Of a stretch of 36,768 nucleotides of DNA, positions 25,920-35,191 are shown one piece after another. The DNA is from Cellulomonas rhizosphaerae (GTDB lineage: Bacteria; Actinomycetota; Actinomycetes; Actinomycetales; Cellulomonadaceae): assembly GCF_003470205.1 (NCBI RefSeq), contig NZ_QWKP01000198.1:1-36768 (forward strand), given 5' to 3'. Position numbers and translations under genes: made by a program. Every line of letters begins with the position of its first letter. Positions within the stretch are counted from its first letter, which is position 1. Under the pieces are notes generated by a model that was not told the DNA's origin, searched no databases, and saw only the letters and a list, made by a program, of their open reading frames with translations.

Positions 25920-27107
25920 ATGGGACACGACCGGCCCGGCGCAGCCCCGCCCGCCGACGACGCACCAGGCACCGCCACGCTCGGGACGGCCACGCTCGGG
26001 ACCGCGACGGTCGGGACGGGCATGCTCGGGACGGCCACGCTCGGAGTCGGGACTGTCGGAACGGCCACCGTCGAGCGGGCTGGTGGAGCCCCGACTCTCG
26101 AGGACGTGGCGCGGGTCGCGGGCGTCTCGCGCGCCACGGTGTCGCGGGTCGTCAACGGCAAGCGCCGGGTCGCGCCGCAGATCCAGGACGTGGTCCGCGA
26201 GGCGATCGCGACGGTCGGCTACGTGCCCAACCTCGCCGCCCGGTCGCTCGTCACGCGGCGCACGGGTGCGGTCATCGTCGTCGTCTCGGGCGCCGAGGAG
26301 GCGGCCGCCGACGGCCGCGTCAGCGTCGACTTCGCGGACCCGTTCTTCGGTCGGGTCGTCGGCGGCATGCTGCGCGCGCTGCGCCCCCGCGACGTCGACC
26401 CCATCCTCATGCTCGCCGAGACCGACGCCGACCGGGCCCGCGTGATCTCGGCCCTGAGCAACGGCAACGCGGACGGCGCACTGCTCGTCTCGACCCACGG
26501 CGACGACCCGCTCCCGGGGCTGCTCGTCGAGGCCGGGATGCCCGCGGTGCGGTTCGCGCGGCCCGCGCACCCGCTGCCGATGAGCTACGTCGACGTCGCC
26601 AACCGGGACGGGGCGCGGCTCGCCGCCGAGCACCTCGTCGAGCGCGGCCGACGACGCGTCGTGGCGATCTCGGGCCCGCTCGACGTCCCCTCGGCCCGCG
26701 ACCGCCTCTCGGGCTTCCAGGACGAGATGGCCCGCCACGGGCACGCGTGGATCCCGGTCGCGACCGGCAACTTCACGTACGGCAGCGGCGTCGCGGCCAT
26801 GACCGAGCTCCTGGACCAGGACGGTGAGATCGACGCCGTGTTCGCGTCCAACGACCTCATGGCGCTCGGCGCGATCGAGGCGCTCACGGCGCGTGGTCGA
26901 CGCGTGCCCGAGGACGTCGCGGTGGTCGGGTTCGATGACAGCTCGCTCGGCGCGCACTCGCGGCCCGGGCTGACGAGCGTCCGGCAGCCGATCGAGGAGA
27001 TGGCGGCCGAGATGGCCCGGATCCTGCTCGACGTCCTGGCCGATCCCGAGCGGCGCGTGACGTCGGTCATCTTCGAGCCGACCCTCGTCGTGCGCGGCAC
27101 CACCTGA
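25920..27107 (+). CDS. LacI-family repressor with a pentapeptide-repeat N-terminus
   Basis: A 395-residue LacI/GalR regulator. The helix-turn-helix starts late, at about residue 58 (PTLEDVARVAGVSRATVSRV, then NGKRRVAPQ), followed by the hinge (YVPNLAARSLVTRRTG) and a periplasmic-binding-like effector domain ending VIFEPTLVVRGTT. Key landmarks are SYVDVANRDGARLAAEHLVE and VFASNDLMALGAIEAL. Residues 17-51 are seven copies of Gly-Thr-Ala-Thr-Leu/Val or close variants, encoded by a 15-bp tandem repeat. That extension is absent from ordinary LacI proteins. The ATG at 25920 is supported by a -10 box 6 nt upstream; M35 inside the repeat is an alternative. It likely represses the divergent glycan genes and itself, released by an oligosaccharide. 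Confidence 0.9.
   Translation: MGHDRPGAAPPADDAPGTATLGTATLGTATVGTGMLGTATLGVGTVGTATVERAGGAPTLEDVARVAGVSRATVSRVVNGKRRVAPQIQDVVREAIATVGYVPNLAARSLVTRRTGAVIVVVSGAEEAAADGRVSVDFADPFFGRVVGGMLRALRPRDVDPILMLAETDADRARVISALSNGNADGALLVSTHGDDPLPGLLVEAGMPAVRFARPAHPLPMSYVDVANRDGARLAAEHLVERGRRRVVAISGPLDVPSARDRLSGFQDEMARHGHAWIPVATGNFTYGSGVAAMTELLDQDGEIDAVFASNDLMALGAIEALTARGRRVPEDVAVVGFDDSSLGAHSRPGLTSVRQPIEEMAAEMARILLDVLADPERRVTSVIFEPTLVVRGTT
25968..26072 (+). repeat. 15-bp coding tandem repeat, seven copies
   Basis: Units resemble GGGACGGCCACGCTC and translate to Gly-Thr-Ala-Thr-Leu/Val, with variants GTGML and GVGTV in units 4 and 6. They lie in the N-terminus of the LacI regulator. Unit length is a multiple of three, so copy-number change would keep the frame. 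Confidence 0.85.
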
Positions 27108-27182
27108 CGCCTGCGCGGGAACGTTGCCCGAACTGTGCGTGAACCCGCGCTACCACCCGGACAAATAGCGCTGACCTGCGGT

Positions 27183-27188
27183 GATACT
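27183..27188 (+). promoter_or_regulatory. -10 box (GATACT) for the CBS-GGDEF gene
   Basis: GATACT ends 6 nt before the ATG at 27195, the same hexamer used upstream of the LysR gene. It favours 27195 over an in-frame start 60 nt earlier. Confidence 0.45.
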
Positions 27189-27194
27189 CACGGG

Positions 27195-28154
27195 ATGCAC
27201 GCAGATCTCACCACCCTCGCTGACCGACTCGCTTTCGCCGTCGGCGACTACCGCTCCGCCGCGACCGCCACGGTCGACCAGCTGGCACACCCGATCGACG
27301 TCGTGGACGCCGGGCTGCCGGTGGCGCGGCTCGAGGTGGTCTTCCGGTCTCCGCACGTCGCGTCGGTGGCCGTCCGGGACCCGCACGACGCGGACCGGAT
27401 CGGCCTCGTCACGCGTGCGCGTTTCACCGCGGCGATGACCGGGCGCCTCGGCTTCGGCCGTGCCGTCCACGCTCGTCGGGCAACCGCGGAGCTCACCGAC
27501 TTCGCACCCATGGTCGTGCCGCCGTCGGCGCCGGTCTCGGAGGTTGCGGTCCGTGCGATGGAGCGGTTCGACGAGCGGCGCTACGACGACGTCCTCGTCG
27601 CTGGTGAGATCTGGCGCGCGGCGTCGACGGCCGACCTGGTGCGGTCGTTGTCGACCCAGCTCGCGGTGCGATCGCTGCACGACCAGCTCACGGGGCTCCC
27701 GCACCGGGCGATGTTCGGCCATGCCCTTGCGCGGCGGTGCGCATCGGCCGCGGGGACGGACTCGCGGGTCGTCGTGCTGCTGCTCGACGTGCGAGGGATC
27801 GGGCGGGTGAACAGCAGGCACGGACAGGCGATGGGGGACACGGTGCTCGCGGCAGTGGCCGCCCGCCTGCGCTCCGCGGCACCCGCAGCCAGCGACCTCG
27901 CGCGCATCGACGGCGACGAGTTCGCTGTCGCGGTCTCGCTTCCCGGCGCCGCGGATGACGAGCACGGCCACCTGCTGGCCGAGAGCCTGCGCACGCACGT
28001 CGTCGACGCGCTCTCCGAGCCGCCCGCCGGCATCGACCCCAGCGCATGGCCCGGGTTCGACAGCTCCGTGGTGTGCTCGGCCGCGGGTGCGGCGGAGCCC
28101 GAGCACCTGCTCGGGCTCGCCGAGTCTCGGATGCGGGCCGCCAAGTCCGCCTGA
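27195..28154 (+). CDS. CBS-domain GGDEF-like protein with degenerate signature
   Basis: A 319-residue soluble protein. Residues ~30-155 resemble a CBS pair: HVASVAVRDPHDADRIGLVT, FGRAVHARRATAELTDFAPM and RRYDDVLVAGEIWRAASTAD. Residues 159-319 form a GGDEF domain: LHDQLTGLPHRAMFGHALAR, then LLLDVRGIGRVNSRHGQAMGD, then the signature ARIDGDEFAVAV. The signature reads DGDEF (residues 239-243) rather than GGDEF, and the IND motif of active enzymes reads VNS. Active diguanylate cyclases make c-di-GMP, with CBS domains sensing adenine nucleotides; this one may be weak or inactive and serve as a nucleotide-responsive regulator. No I-site RxxD was recognised at the usual place. The gene is solitary. 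Confidence 0.8.
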   Translation: MHADLTTLADRLAFAVGDYRSAATATVDQLAHPIDVVDAGLPVARLEVVFRSPHVASVAVRDPHDADRIGLVTRARFTAAMTGRLGFGRAVHARRATAELTDFAPMVVPPSAPVSEVAVRAMERFDERRYDDVLVAGEIWRAASTADLVRSLSTQLAVRSLHDQLTGLPHRAMFGHALARRCASAAGTDSRVVVLLLDVRGIGRVNSRHGQAMGDTVLAAVAARLRSAAPAASDLARIDGDEFAVAVSLPGAADDEHGHLLAESLRTHVVDALSEPPAGIDPSAWPGFDSSVVCSAAGAAEPEHLLGLAESRMRAAKSA

Positions 28155-28209
28155 CATCGCTCTCGCGTCGGGCGCTCCGGCCCTGCCGGCCGGCCGCCGA
28201 CGTGCCACG

Positions 28210-29640
28210 ATGGCGGGCGTGCCTGGAACCCCACGCCTGCCCCGGTCCACCCCCGAGCAGCAGGGCGTCTCGCCCGGAGCGCTGCTCGCCCTCGTCGACG
28301 CGGTCGTGGGCTACACCGAGCTGCACTCGCTCATGGTGGTGCGCCACGGCCACGTGATCGCGGAGGGCTGGGCGCGACCGTACTCGGCCGACCGGCCTCA
28401 CCTCCTGTACTCGCTGAGCAAGAGCTTCGCGTCGACGGCCGTCGGGTTCGCCCGCGCCGAGGGTCTGCTCGACCTCGACGACCTCGTGCTCGACCACTTC
28501 GCCGACGTCGCGCCCGAGCACCCCGACGAGAACCTGCGGGCGATGCGGCTCCGCGACCTCATCACCATGACGACGGGTCACCACGACGACACGAGCGAGC
28601 GCACGTTCCCCACGGAGCACTGGGCGCGGTCGTTCCTCGCGCTGCCCGTCGAGCACGCCCCGGGGACGCACTTCGTCTACAACACCGCGGCGACGTACAT
28701 GCTCTCGGAGCTCGTCCAGCGGCTCACGGGGCAGCGCGTCCTCGACTACCTCGCCCCGCGGCTGTACGAACCGCTCGGCATCGAGGGCGCGACGTGGGAG
28801 CAGTCGCCCGACGGGGTGGACACCGGCGGCTACGGCATGTCGGCGACCACCGAGGACATCGCAGTCTTCGGCCAGCTCTACCTGCAGGACGGCGTCTGGG
28901 AGGGGCAGCGGGTGCTGCCCGAGGGCTGGGTCGCCGAGGCGACTGCCGCGCAGGTGCCGAACGGTGACGACCCCGAAAGTGACTGGGCGCAGGGCTACGG
29001 CTACCAGTTCTGGCGGGGTCGGCACGGGTCCTACCGCGGTGACGGCGCGTTCGGTCAGTACTGCGTGGTGCTGCCGCACCTCGACCTCGTCGTCGTGATG
29101 ACCAGCGCCTGCCAGGAGATGCACCACGAGCTCGCTCTCGTCTGGGAGCACCTGCTGCCCGGTGTCTCGGACGAGGTTCTCGCGCCCGACGACGAGACGC
29201 GGGCCGCTCTCGTCGCGCGCCTCGACTCGCTCGAGCTCCCGGTGCCGATCGGTGCAGCTGTCGGGGCGCCGGTCGTCGGCCGGACGATCACGTTCGAGAC
29301 CAACCCGCTCGGGATCCGCACCGCGGTGCTCGGGGCCGGCAGCGAGAGCGACTCGCTCGCGATCGAGTGGGAGCAGGGCACGTGGGACCTGGAGGTCGGC
29401 CGGGGCGAGCTGCGGTCGAGCTGGGTGCGCGTCGCGAAGTACTTCGACGAGGAGGTCCTGGCCGCCGGGGCGTGGGTTGCGCCCGACGAGTACGAGCTGA
29501 CCGCTCGCCTGATCGGCGGACCTCATGCGGTGACCGTGCGGCTGCGGGTCGACGGCGACACCGTGTCCGTGACCGGCGCGGTGAACGTGAAGTTCGGGGA
29601 GCGGGAGGTCGGGCCGCTCGTCGGGCGGCTCGGGGACTGA
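28210..29640 (+). CDS. Serine beta-lactamase-like hydrolase (class C/PBP4* fold)
   Basis: A 476-residue protein of the serine hydrolase family Beta-lactamase (PF00144). The SxxK catalytic motif is S68-L-S-K71 in LLYSLSKSFAST. The second motif is the Tyr in HFVYNTAATYMLSEL, comparable to YxN. The fold ends near residue 320 with GDGAFGQYCVVLP and HLDLVVVMTS. A C-terminal beta-rich domain (about 340-476) follows. There is no signal peptide, so it is probably a cytoplasmic esterase or peptidase rather than a resistance enzyme. The start could be the ATG at 28210 or the GTG at 28219, the latter lying 7 nt past a CACGAT -10-like box. It converges with trmL. Confidence 0.85.
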   Translation: MAGVPGTPRLPRSTPEQQGVSPGALLALVDAVVGYTELHSLMVVRHGHVIAEGWARPYSADRPHLLYSLSKSFASTAVGFARAEGLLDLDDLVLDHFADVAPEHPDENLRAMRLRDLITMTTGHHDDTSERTFPTEHWARSFLALPVEHAPGTHFVYNTAATYMLSELVQRLTGQRVLDYLAPRLYEPLGIEGATWEQSPDGVDTGGYGMSATTEDIAVFGQLYLQDGVWEGQRVLPEGWVAEATAAQVPNGDDPESDWAQGYGYQFWRGRHGSYRGDGAFGQYCVVLPHLDLVVVMTSACQEMHHELALVWEHLLPGVSDEVLAPDDETRAALVARLDSLELPVPIGAAVGAPVVGRTITFETNPLGIRTAVLGAGSESDSLAIEWEQGTWDLEVGRGELRSSWVRVAKYFDEEVLAAGAWVAPDEYELTARLIGGPHAVTVRLRVDGDTVSVTGAVNVKFGEREVGPLVGRLGD

Positions 29641-29748
29641 CGCTCGAGGACTCTGGCCGGCTCCGCCTTGCTCCGCCTTGCCCGGCCCGGGCTGGTCTCG
29701 CCCGGTTGGGCCCGCCTGGGCGGGGTATCCGGTCCCGGTTCTTCGGGG

Positions 29749-30213
29749 TCAGACGCCGCCGGGGAAGCCGAGCTGGCGCCACGCCTCGTGGGTGGCGATC
29801 GCGGCAGCGTTCGACAGGTTCATCGACCGGCGGCCCGGCAGCATCGGGATCCGCAGCTTCTCGGTGACCCACGGGTCGTCGAGCACCTCGGGCGGGAGGC
29901 CCGTGGGCTCGGGTCCGAACAGGAGGACGTCGCCGTCGACGTAGTCGATGTCGGTGTACCGCGTGGTGGTCTGCGCGGTGAAGGCGAACACCCGCGCGTC
30001 GGGAAGGGCTGCTTTGGCGGCGTCGAGGTCGGCATGGATCTGGACGTCGGCCAGGTCGTGGTAGTCCAGGCCCGCGCGGCGGAGCTTCGCCTCGGAGAGG
30101 TCGAAGCCCAGGGGCTCGATCAGGTGGAGCGTCGCGCCCGTGGTGGCGGACATGCGGATCGCACTACCCGTGTTGCCGGGGATGCGGGGCTCGAAGAAGA
30201 CGACGTGCAGCAC
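29749..30213 (-). CDS. trmL: tRNA (cytidine(34)-2'-O)-methyltransferase TrmL
   Basis: A 154-residue SPOUT methyltransferase, the normal TrmL length. It methylates the ribose at the wobble base of leucine tRNAs using S-adenosylmethionine. The start LHVVFFEPRIPGNTGSAIR carries the family NTG motif; FGPEPTGLPPEVL, IPMLPGRRSMNLSNAAAI and the C-terminal knot region follow. The GTG at 30213 is chosen because LHVVFFEPRIPGN is the family start, with GATGAT 6 nt upstream on the minus strand. It is divergent from the aldo/keto reductase and convergent with the beta-lactamase-like gene, so it is probably monocistronic. Confidence 0.95.
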   Translation of the reverse strand: MLHVVFFEPRIPGNTGSAIRMSATTGATLHLIEPLGFDLSEAKLRRAGLDYHDLADVQIHADLDAAKAALPDARVFAFTAQTTTRYTDIDYVDGDVLLFGPEPTGLPPEVLDDPWVTEKLRIPMLPGRRSMNLSNAAAIATHEAWRQLGFPGGV

Positions 30214-30219
30214 CGGGAC

Positions 30220-30225
30220 ATCATC
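30220..30225 (-). promoter_or_regulatory. -10-like box (GATGAT, minus strand) for trmL
   Basis: It ends 6 nt before the GTG at 30213 on the minus strand, compatible with a leaderless message. Confidence 0.3.
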
Positions 30226-30273
30226 CCGTGTCCGCGGCCGTGGTCACGTGAACACGGGGGCCTGCGTGAGGGA

Positions 30274-30279
30274 TAGCGT
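30274..30279 (+). promoter_or_regulatory. -10 box (TAGCGT) for the aldo/keto reductase
   Basis: TAGCGT would give a ~40-nt leader before the ATG at 30325, which has GGAGG at 30316-30320. This is one of the few leadered genes in the window. Confidence 0.4.
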
Positions 30280-30324
30280 GGGCGCGTCGAGACGATCGAC
30301 ACGCTCACCGAACCCGGAGGACCG

Positions 30325-31395
30325 ATGTCGCGCTACCGCGCAGCCGATGACCGCTACGAGCAGATCGAGTACCGGCGGGTCGGCCGCAGCGGCCTGCGCC
30401 TGCCGGGCCTGTCTCTCGGCCTCTGGCACAACTTCGGCGACACCACCGCCCTCGACACCCAGCGCGAGGTGGTGCTGCGGGCCTTCGACCTGGGCATCAC
30501 CCACTTCGACCTGGCGAACAACTACGGCCCGCCCCCGGGATCGGCCGAGGAGAACTTCGGCCGGATCCTGTCGGCGGACCTGCGGCCGTACCGCGACGAG
30601 CTCGTCATCTCCTCGAAGGCTGGCTACGACATGTGGGCCGGCCCGTACGGGGGCGGCGGGTCGCGCAAGCACCTGCTCTCGTCGCTGGACCAGTCGCTCG
30701 GGCGCCTCGGCATCGACTACGTCGACGTCTTCTACTCCCACCGGTTCGACCCCGAGACACCGCTCGAGGAGACGATGGGTGCGCTGCACACCGCGGTGAC
30801 CAGCGGCCGTGCGCTCTACGCCGGTGTCTCGAACTACTCGCCGTCCCAGACGCGCGAGGCTGCAGCGATCCTCGCCGACCTCGGTACGCCGCTGCTGATC
30901 CACCAGCCCAACTACTCGATGTTCAGCCGGCACATCGAGAACGTGCGCGAGGACCAGACCGAGTCGCTGCTCGACGTGGTGGGGGATCTCGGCATCGGCA
31001 CGATCGTGTTCTCCCCGCTCCAGCAGGGCCTGCTGTCCGACCGGTACCTCTCGGGCGACGTGCCGGCCGACTCGCGGGCCGCCCTCGGCCACTTCCTCAA
31101 GGCGTCCGCCATCTCGGAGGACTACCTCACGCGTGCGCGGGGGCTCAACGAGATCGCCGCCGGGCGTGGTCAGTCGCTCGCGCAGCTCGCGCTGTCCTGG
31201 GTGCTGCGTGACTCCCGGGTGACGTCGGCGCTCGTGGGTGCGTCGTCGGTCGCGCAGCTCGAGGCGAACGTGGCTGCCCTGTCGGCGCCCGCGCTCACCG
31301 ACGACGAGATCGCCGCGATCGAGCCCTTCGCCGTGGACGGCACCAGCGCTCGTGAGCGTGTGCGGTCCGGAACGCTCGAGGTCGTGAGCGCCTGA
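30325..31395 (+). CDS. Aldo/keto reductase, YghZ-like (L-glyceraldehyde 3-phosphate reductase type)
   Basis: A 356-residue NADPH-dependent aldo/keto reductase. The catalytic tetrad is complete: D62 and Y67 in THFDLANNYGPPPGSAE, K98 in VISSKAGYDMW, and H139 in VDVFYSHRFD. The insertion MWAGPYGGGGSRKHLLSSL and the phrase FSPLQQGLLSDRYL are characteristic of the AKR14/YghZ group, whose E. coli member reduces L-glyceraldehyde 3-phosphate and methylglyoxal. It likely detoxifies small aldehydes in the cytoplasm. The ATG at 30325 has GGAGG 4 nt upstream. It is divergent from trmL and followed by a strong terminator. Confidence 0.93.
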   Translation: MSRYRAADDRYEQIEYRRVGRSGLRLPGLSLGLWHNFGDTTALDTQREVVLRAFDLGITHFDLANNYGPPPGSAEENFGRILSADLRPYRDELVISSKAGYDMWAGPYGGGGSRKHLLSSLDQSLGRLGIDYVDVFYSHRFDPETPLEETMGALHTAVTSGRALYAGVSNYSPSQTREAAAILADLGTPLLIHQPNYSMFSRHIENVREDQTESLLDVVGDLGIGTIVFSPLQQGLLSDRYLSGDVPADSRAALGHFLKASAISEDYLTRARGLNEIAAGRGQSLAQLALSWVLRDSRVTSALVGASSVAQLEANVAALSAPALTDDEIAAIEPFAVDGTSARERVRSGTLEVVSA

Positions 31396-31401
31396 AGTCC
31401 T

Positions 31402-31449
31402 GAGCGCGCCGGGTCGTCCGCATCTCCTGCGGCACGACCCGGCGCGCTC
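31402..31449 (+). terminator. Terminator hairpin after the aldo/keto reductase
   Basis: A perfect 16-bp stem (GAGCGCGCCGGGTCGT, 31402-31417, with 31434-31449) continues inward as CCGCA-TCTCC-TGCGG with one bulged C. It is followed by GTGTTTCGG and lies 7 nt past the stop. Confidence 0.8.
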
Positions 31450-31583
31450 GTGTTTCGGCGGCCGCGGCTCCCGGCTCCACAGTTCCCGGGCTAGCCACTT
31501 CCTCGGCTCGCCGCCGCCCCCGGTGGTTACCTGGGCGCCGCCCCGTCACTCGGCCACGCGGACGCCCGCCCTCAGACACCCGG

Positions 31584-32885
31584 TCAGGCCGCGCGTGCCA
31601 GATCGGACCCGTAGCGGGTGGTGAACGTCCACCTGCCCGTGGGCGATCGGCCGATCTCGATGCCGAGCCGGTGCACGAGGGCGTGGTGGTACCAGCACAG
31701 CAGGATGCCGCGGTTGGCGTCGGTGTCGCCGAGGTCCCGGACCCAGTGGTCGACGTGGTGAAGCTCGCCGAGCGAGGGTGGCGCACTGCAGTCGGGATAT
31801 CGGCACGTCCCGTCGCGCGCGATGATCGCCCGCCGTCGTGGGCCGCTGAACGTCCGCTCCGCTCGCCCGACGTTGATGACCTGCGACTGCGGCCCGAACA
31901 CGACGCGCGTGATCTCGGAGTCGCACGCGAGGCGGGCGAGCACGTGCTGCGGGATCGGACCTGCTCCCGGGATCTCGCCGACTGCGAAGCGCTCCTCGTC
32001 GGCGATCGGTTCGAGCCGGAAGCCGAACGGACCGGATGCCGAGCTCCCTGCGGCTCCCGTGCGGTGCAGAGCCCGCTGCAGGCTCTCCCAGTCGACGATG
32101 CACGTCAGGTGCGGGCGGACGGCGGCGCCCGATCCGACCAGGCCCTGGTCGAGTGTGAGGCGGGCGACGTCGGCGAGCGCCTGGGCGCGTCGCTGCTGGG
32201 TCGTGCGCGTGTCGTCGGGCGTCGGCGGCGTCATCACCGCGTCGAGTGCGGCGCGCAGCGTGGCGCCGTGGTTGGTCGTCAGGAAGCCCTTGAGGTGGAA
32301 TCCGCCGGTCGTCTCGGAGAGTCCGACGAACTCGCGGTCGGTCGCCTTGCGGTAGCCGCGCTCGTCGCTCTCCGGATCGGCCGCTGCTGCCCACCGCGCG
32401 ACGAGCCGCGCGAACGGGTCGGCTCCGAGCTGCTCGGCGTGCTCGACGAGGAACTCCTCGCCGCACTCGGAGGCCGGCGCTGCCAGCGCCTCCTTGCGGA
32501 TGTCCGACGTCGGGGCGTGACGTGCGAGCGCCTGGGCGTGGTCGAACGGGACCGTGCCGGCCGACGCTGCTGCGGCAGTCAGGGGTAGGGCGCCCTGGAA
32601 CGCGCGGCCGAGCCGGACCAGGGACGCCGCGCGCCCGTACGTCATCCGCCCGGCGGACGACACCCAGGACGCCACGGTGCGCGACCCATCGGTCGCCCAC
32701 CACCCATCCGCCTCGACGACGGGGAGGCGTCGCGCGGCAAGCGCGGTGATCCGGCCCGCCACCTGGTCGAGCGCGAGGAACTGCTGGGCTGCCTCGCAGC
32801 CGTCGAGGTCACGTGGGTCGAACTCGGCGAGCAGGTCGGTGGCGACTCGCATCGCCTCGAGGAGGTCGTCGCTCGAGATCGCCAT
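31584..32885 (-). CDS. DUF222-HNH endonuclease (13E12-type)
   Basis: A 433-residue protein with an N-terminal DUF222 domain (to about residue 330) and a C-terminal HNH nuclease. The HNH motif is intact: zinc-type cysteines C361 and C366 in CRYPDCSAP, H376/H377 and H380 in ELHHVDHW, N391 in NRGILLC, C397 and H400/H401. Such genes occur in many copies in actinobacteria (13E12 repeat family in mycobacteria), with unclear role in DNA processing. I use the ATG at 32885 rather than an upstream in-frame start, because AISSDDLLEAMRVATD begins the domain and AGGGGG precedes it. A LexA-box-like site lies 38 nt upstream, suggesting damage-inducible expression. Confidence 0.88.
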   Translation of the reverse strand: MAISSDDLLEAMRVATDLLAEFDPRDLDGCEAAQQFLALDQVAGRITALAARRLPVVEADGWWATDGSRTVASWVSSAGRMTYGRAASLVRLGRAFQGALPLTAAAASAGTVPFDHAQALARHAPTSDIRKEALAAPASECGEEFLVEHAEQLGADPFARLVARWAAAADPESDERGYRKATDREFVGLSETTGGFHLKGFLTTNHGATLRAALDAVMTPPTPDDTRTTQQRRAQALADVARLTLDQGLVGSGAAVRPHLTCIVDWESLQRALHRTGAAGSSASGPFGFRLEPIADEERFAVGEIPGAGPIPQHVLARLACDSEITRVVFGPQSQVINVGRAERTFSGPRRRAIIARDGTCRYPDCSAPPSLGELHHVDHWVRDLGDTDANRGILLCWYHHALVHRLGIEIGRSPTGRWTFTTRYGSDLARAA

Positions 32886-32922
32886 GTCACCCCCTTGCGC
32901 TCGCGTCCGGTATGTCCTGATA

Positions 32923-32936
32923 CGAACAACTGTACG
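32923..32936. promoter_or_regulatory. LexA/SOS-box-like site upstream of the HNH gene
   Basis: CGAACAACTGTACG matches the actinobacterial/Gram-positive SOS box CGAAC-N4-GTTCG at 9 of the 10 defined bases. It sits between the HNH start and its upstream neighbour, where a promoter would be expected. Confidence 0.5.
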
Positions 32937-33128
32937 ACTGGGGTCTGACACGACAGCCGCGGCGTGGAGCGGGCTGTGGACGGGTCTCGAGGTCGCGGGG
33001 ACTGTGGTCGGCTCGACGCGGTGGCGGGGCCACTGCAAACGCCGGAGCCACCTGGTCGCACCGCTGACCGCCGCGTCGTGCACCCCGCGCCGACTGCGGC
33101 GAAGAACATGACGCGAACCGCCGGAGAC

Positions 33129-35126
<1,998 letters not shown>

Positions 35127-35132
35127 GCGACA

Positions 35133-35138
35133 ACCCTA
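35133..35138 (-). promoter_or_regulatory. -10 box (TAGGGT, minus strand) for recQ
   Basis: TAGGGT on the minus strand ends 6 nt before the GTG at 35126, so recQ can be transcribed apart from the helicase gene upstream. Confidence 0.5.
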
Positions 35139-35191
35139 CGAGCCGGTCCCGACAACCGGGGACATCGGCCGACGGGGCTGTGGACGAGTGC

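Noticed and set aside
27167..27172. AGCGCT upstream of the CBS-GGDEF gene as another LacI operator
   Set aside because: Only the 6-bp core matches; flanking bases do not extend the palindrome.
28210..29640. Antibiotic-resistance beta-lactamase
   Set aside because: The serine fold is right but there is no signal peptide and the KTG box is not evident; a general hydrolase is more likely.
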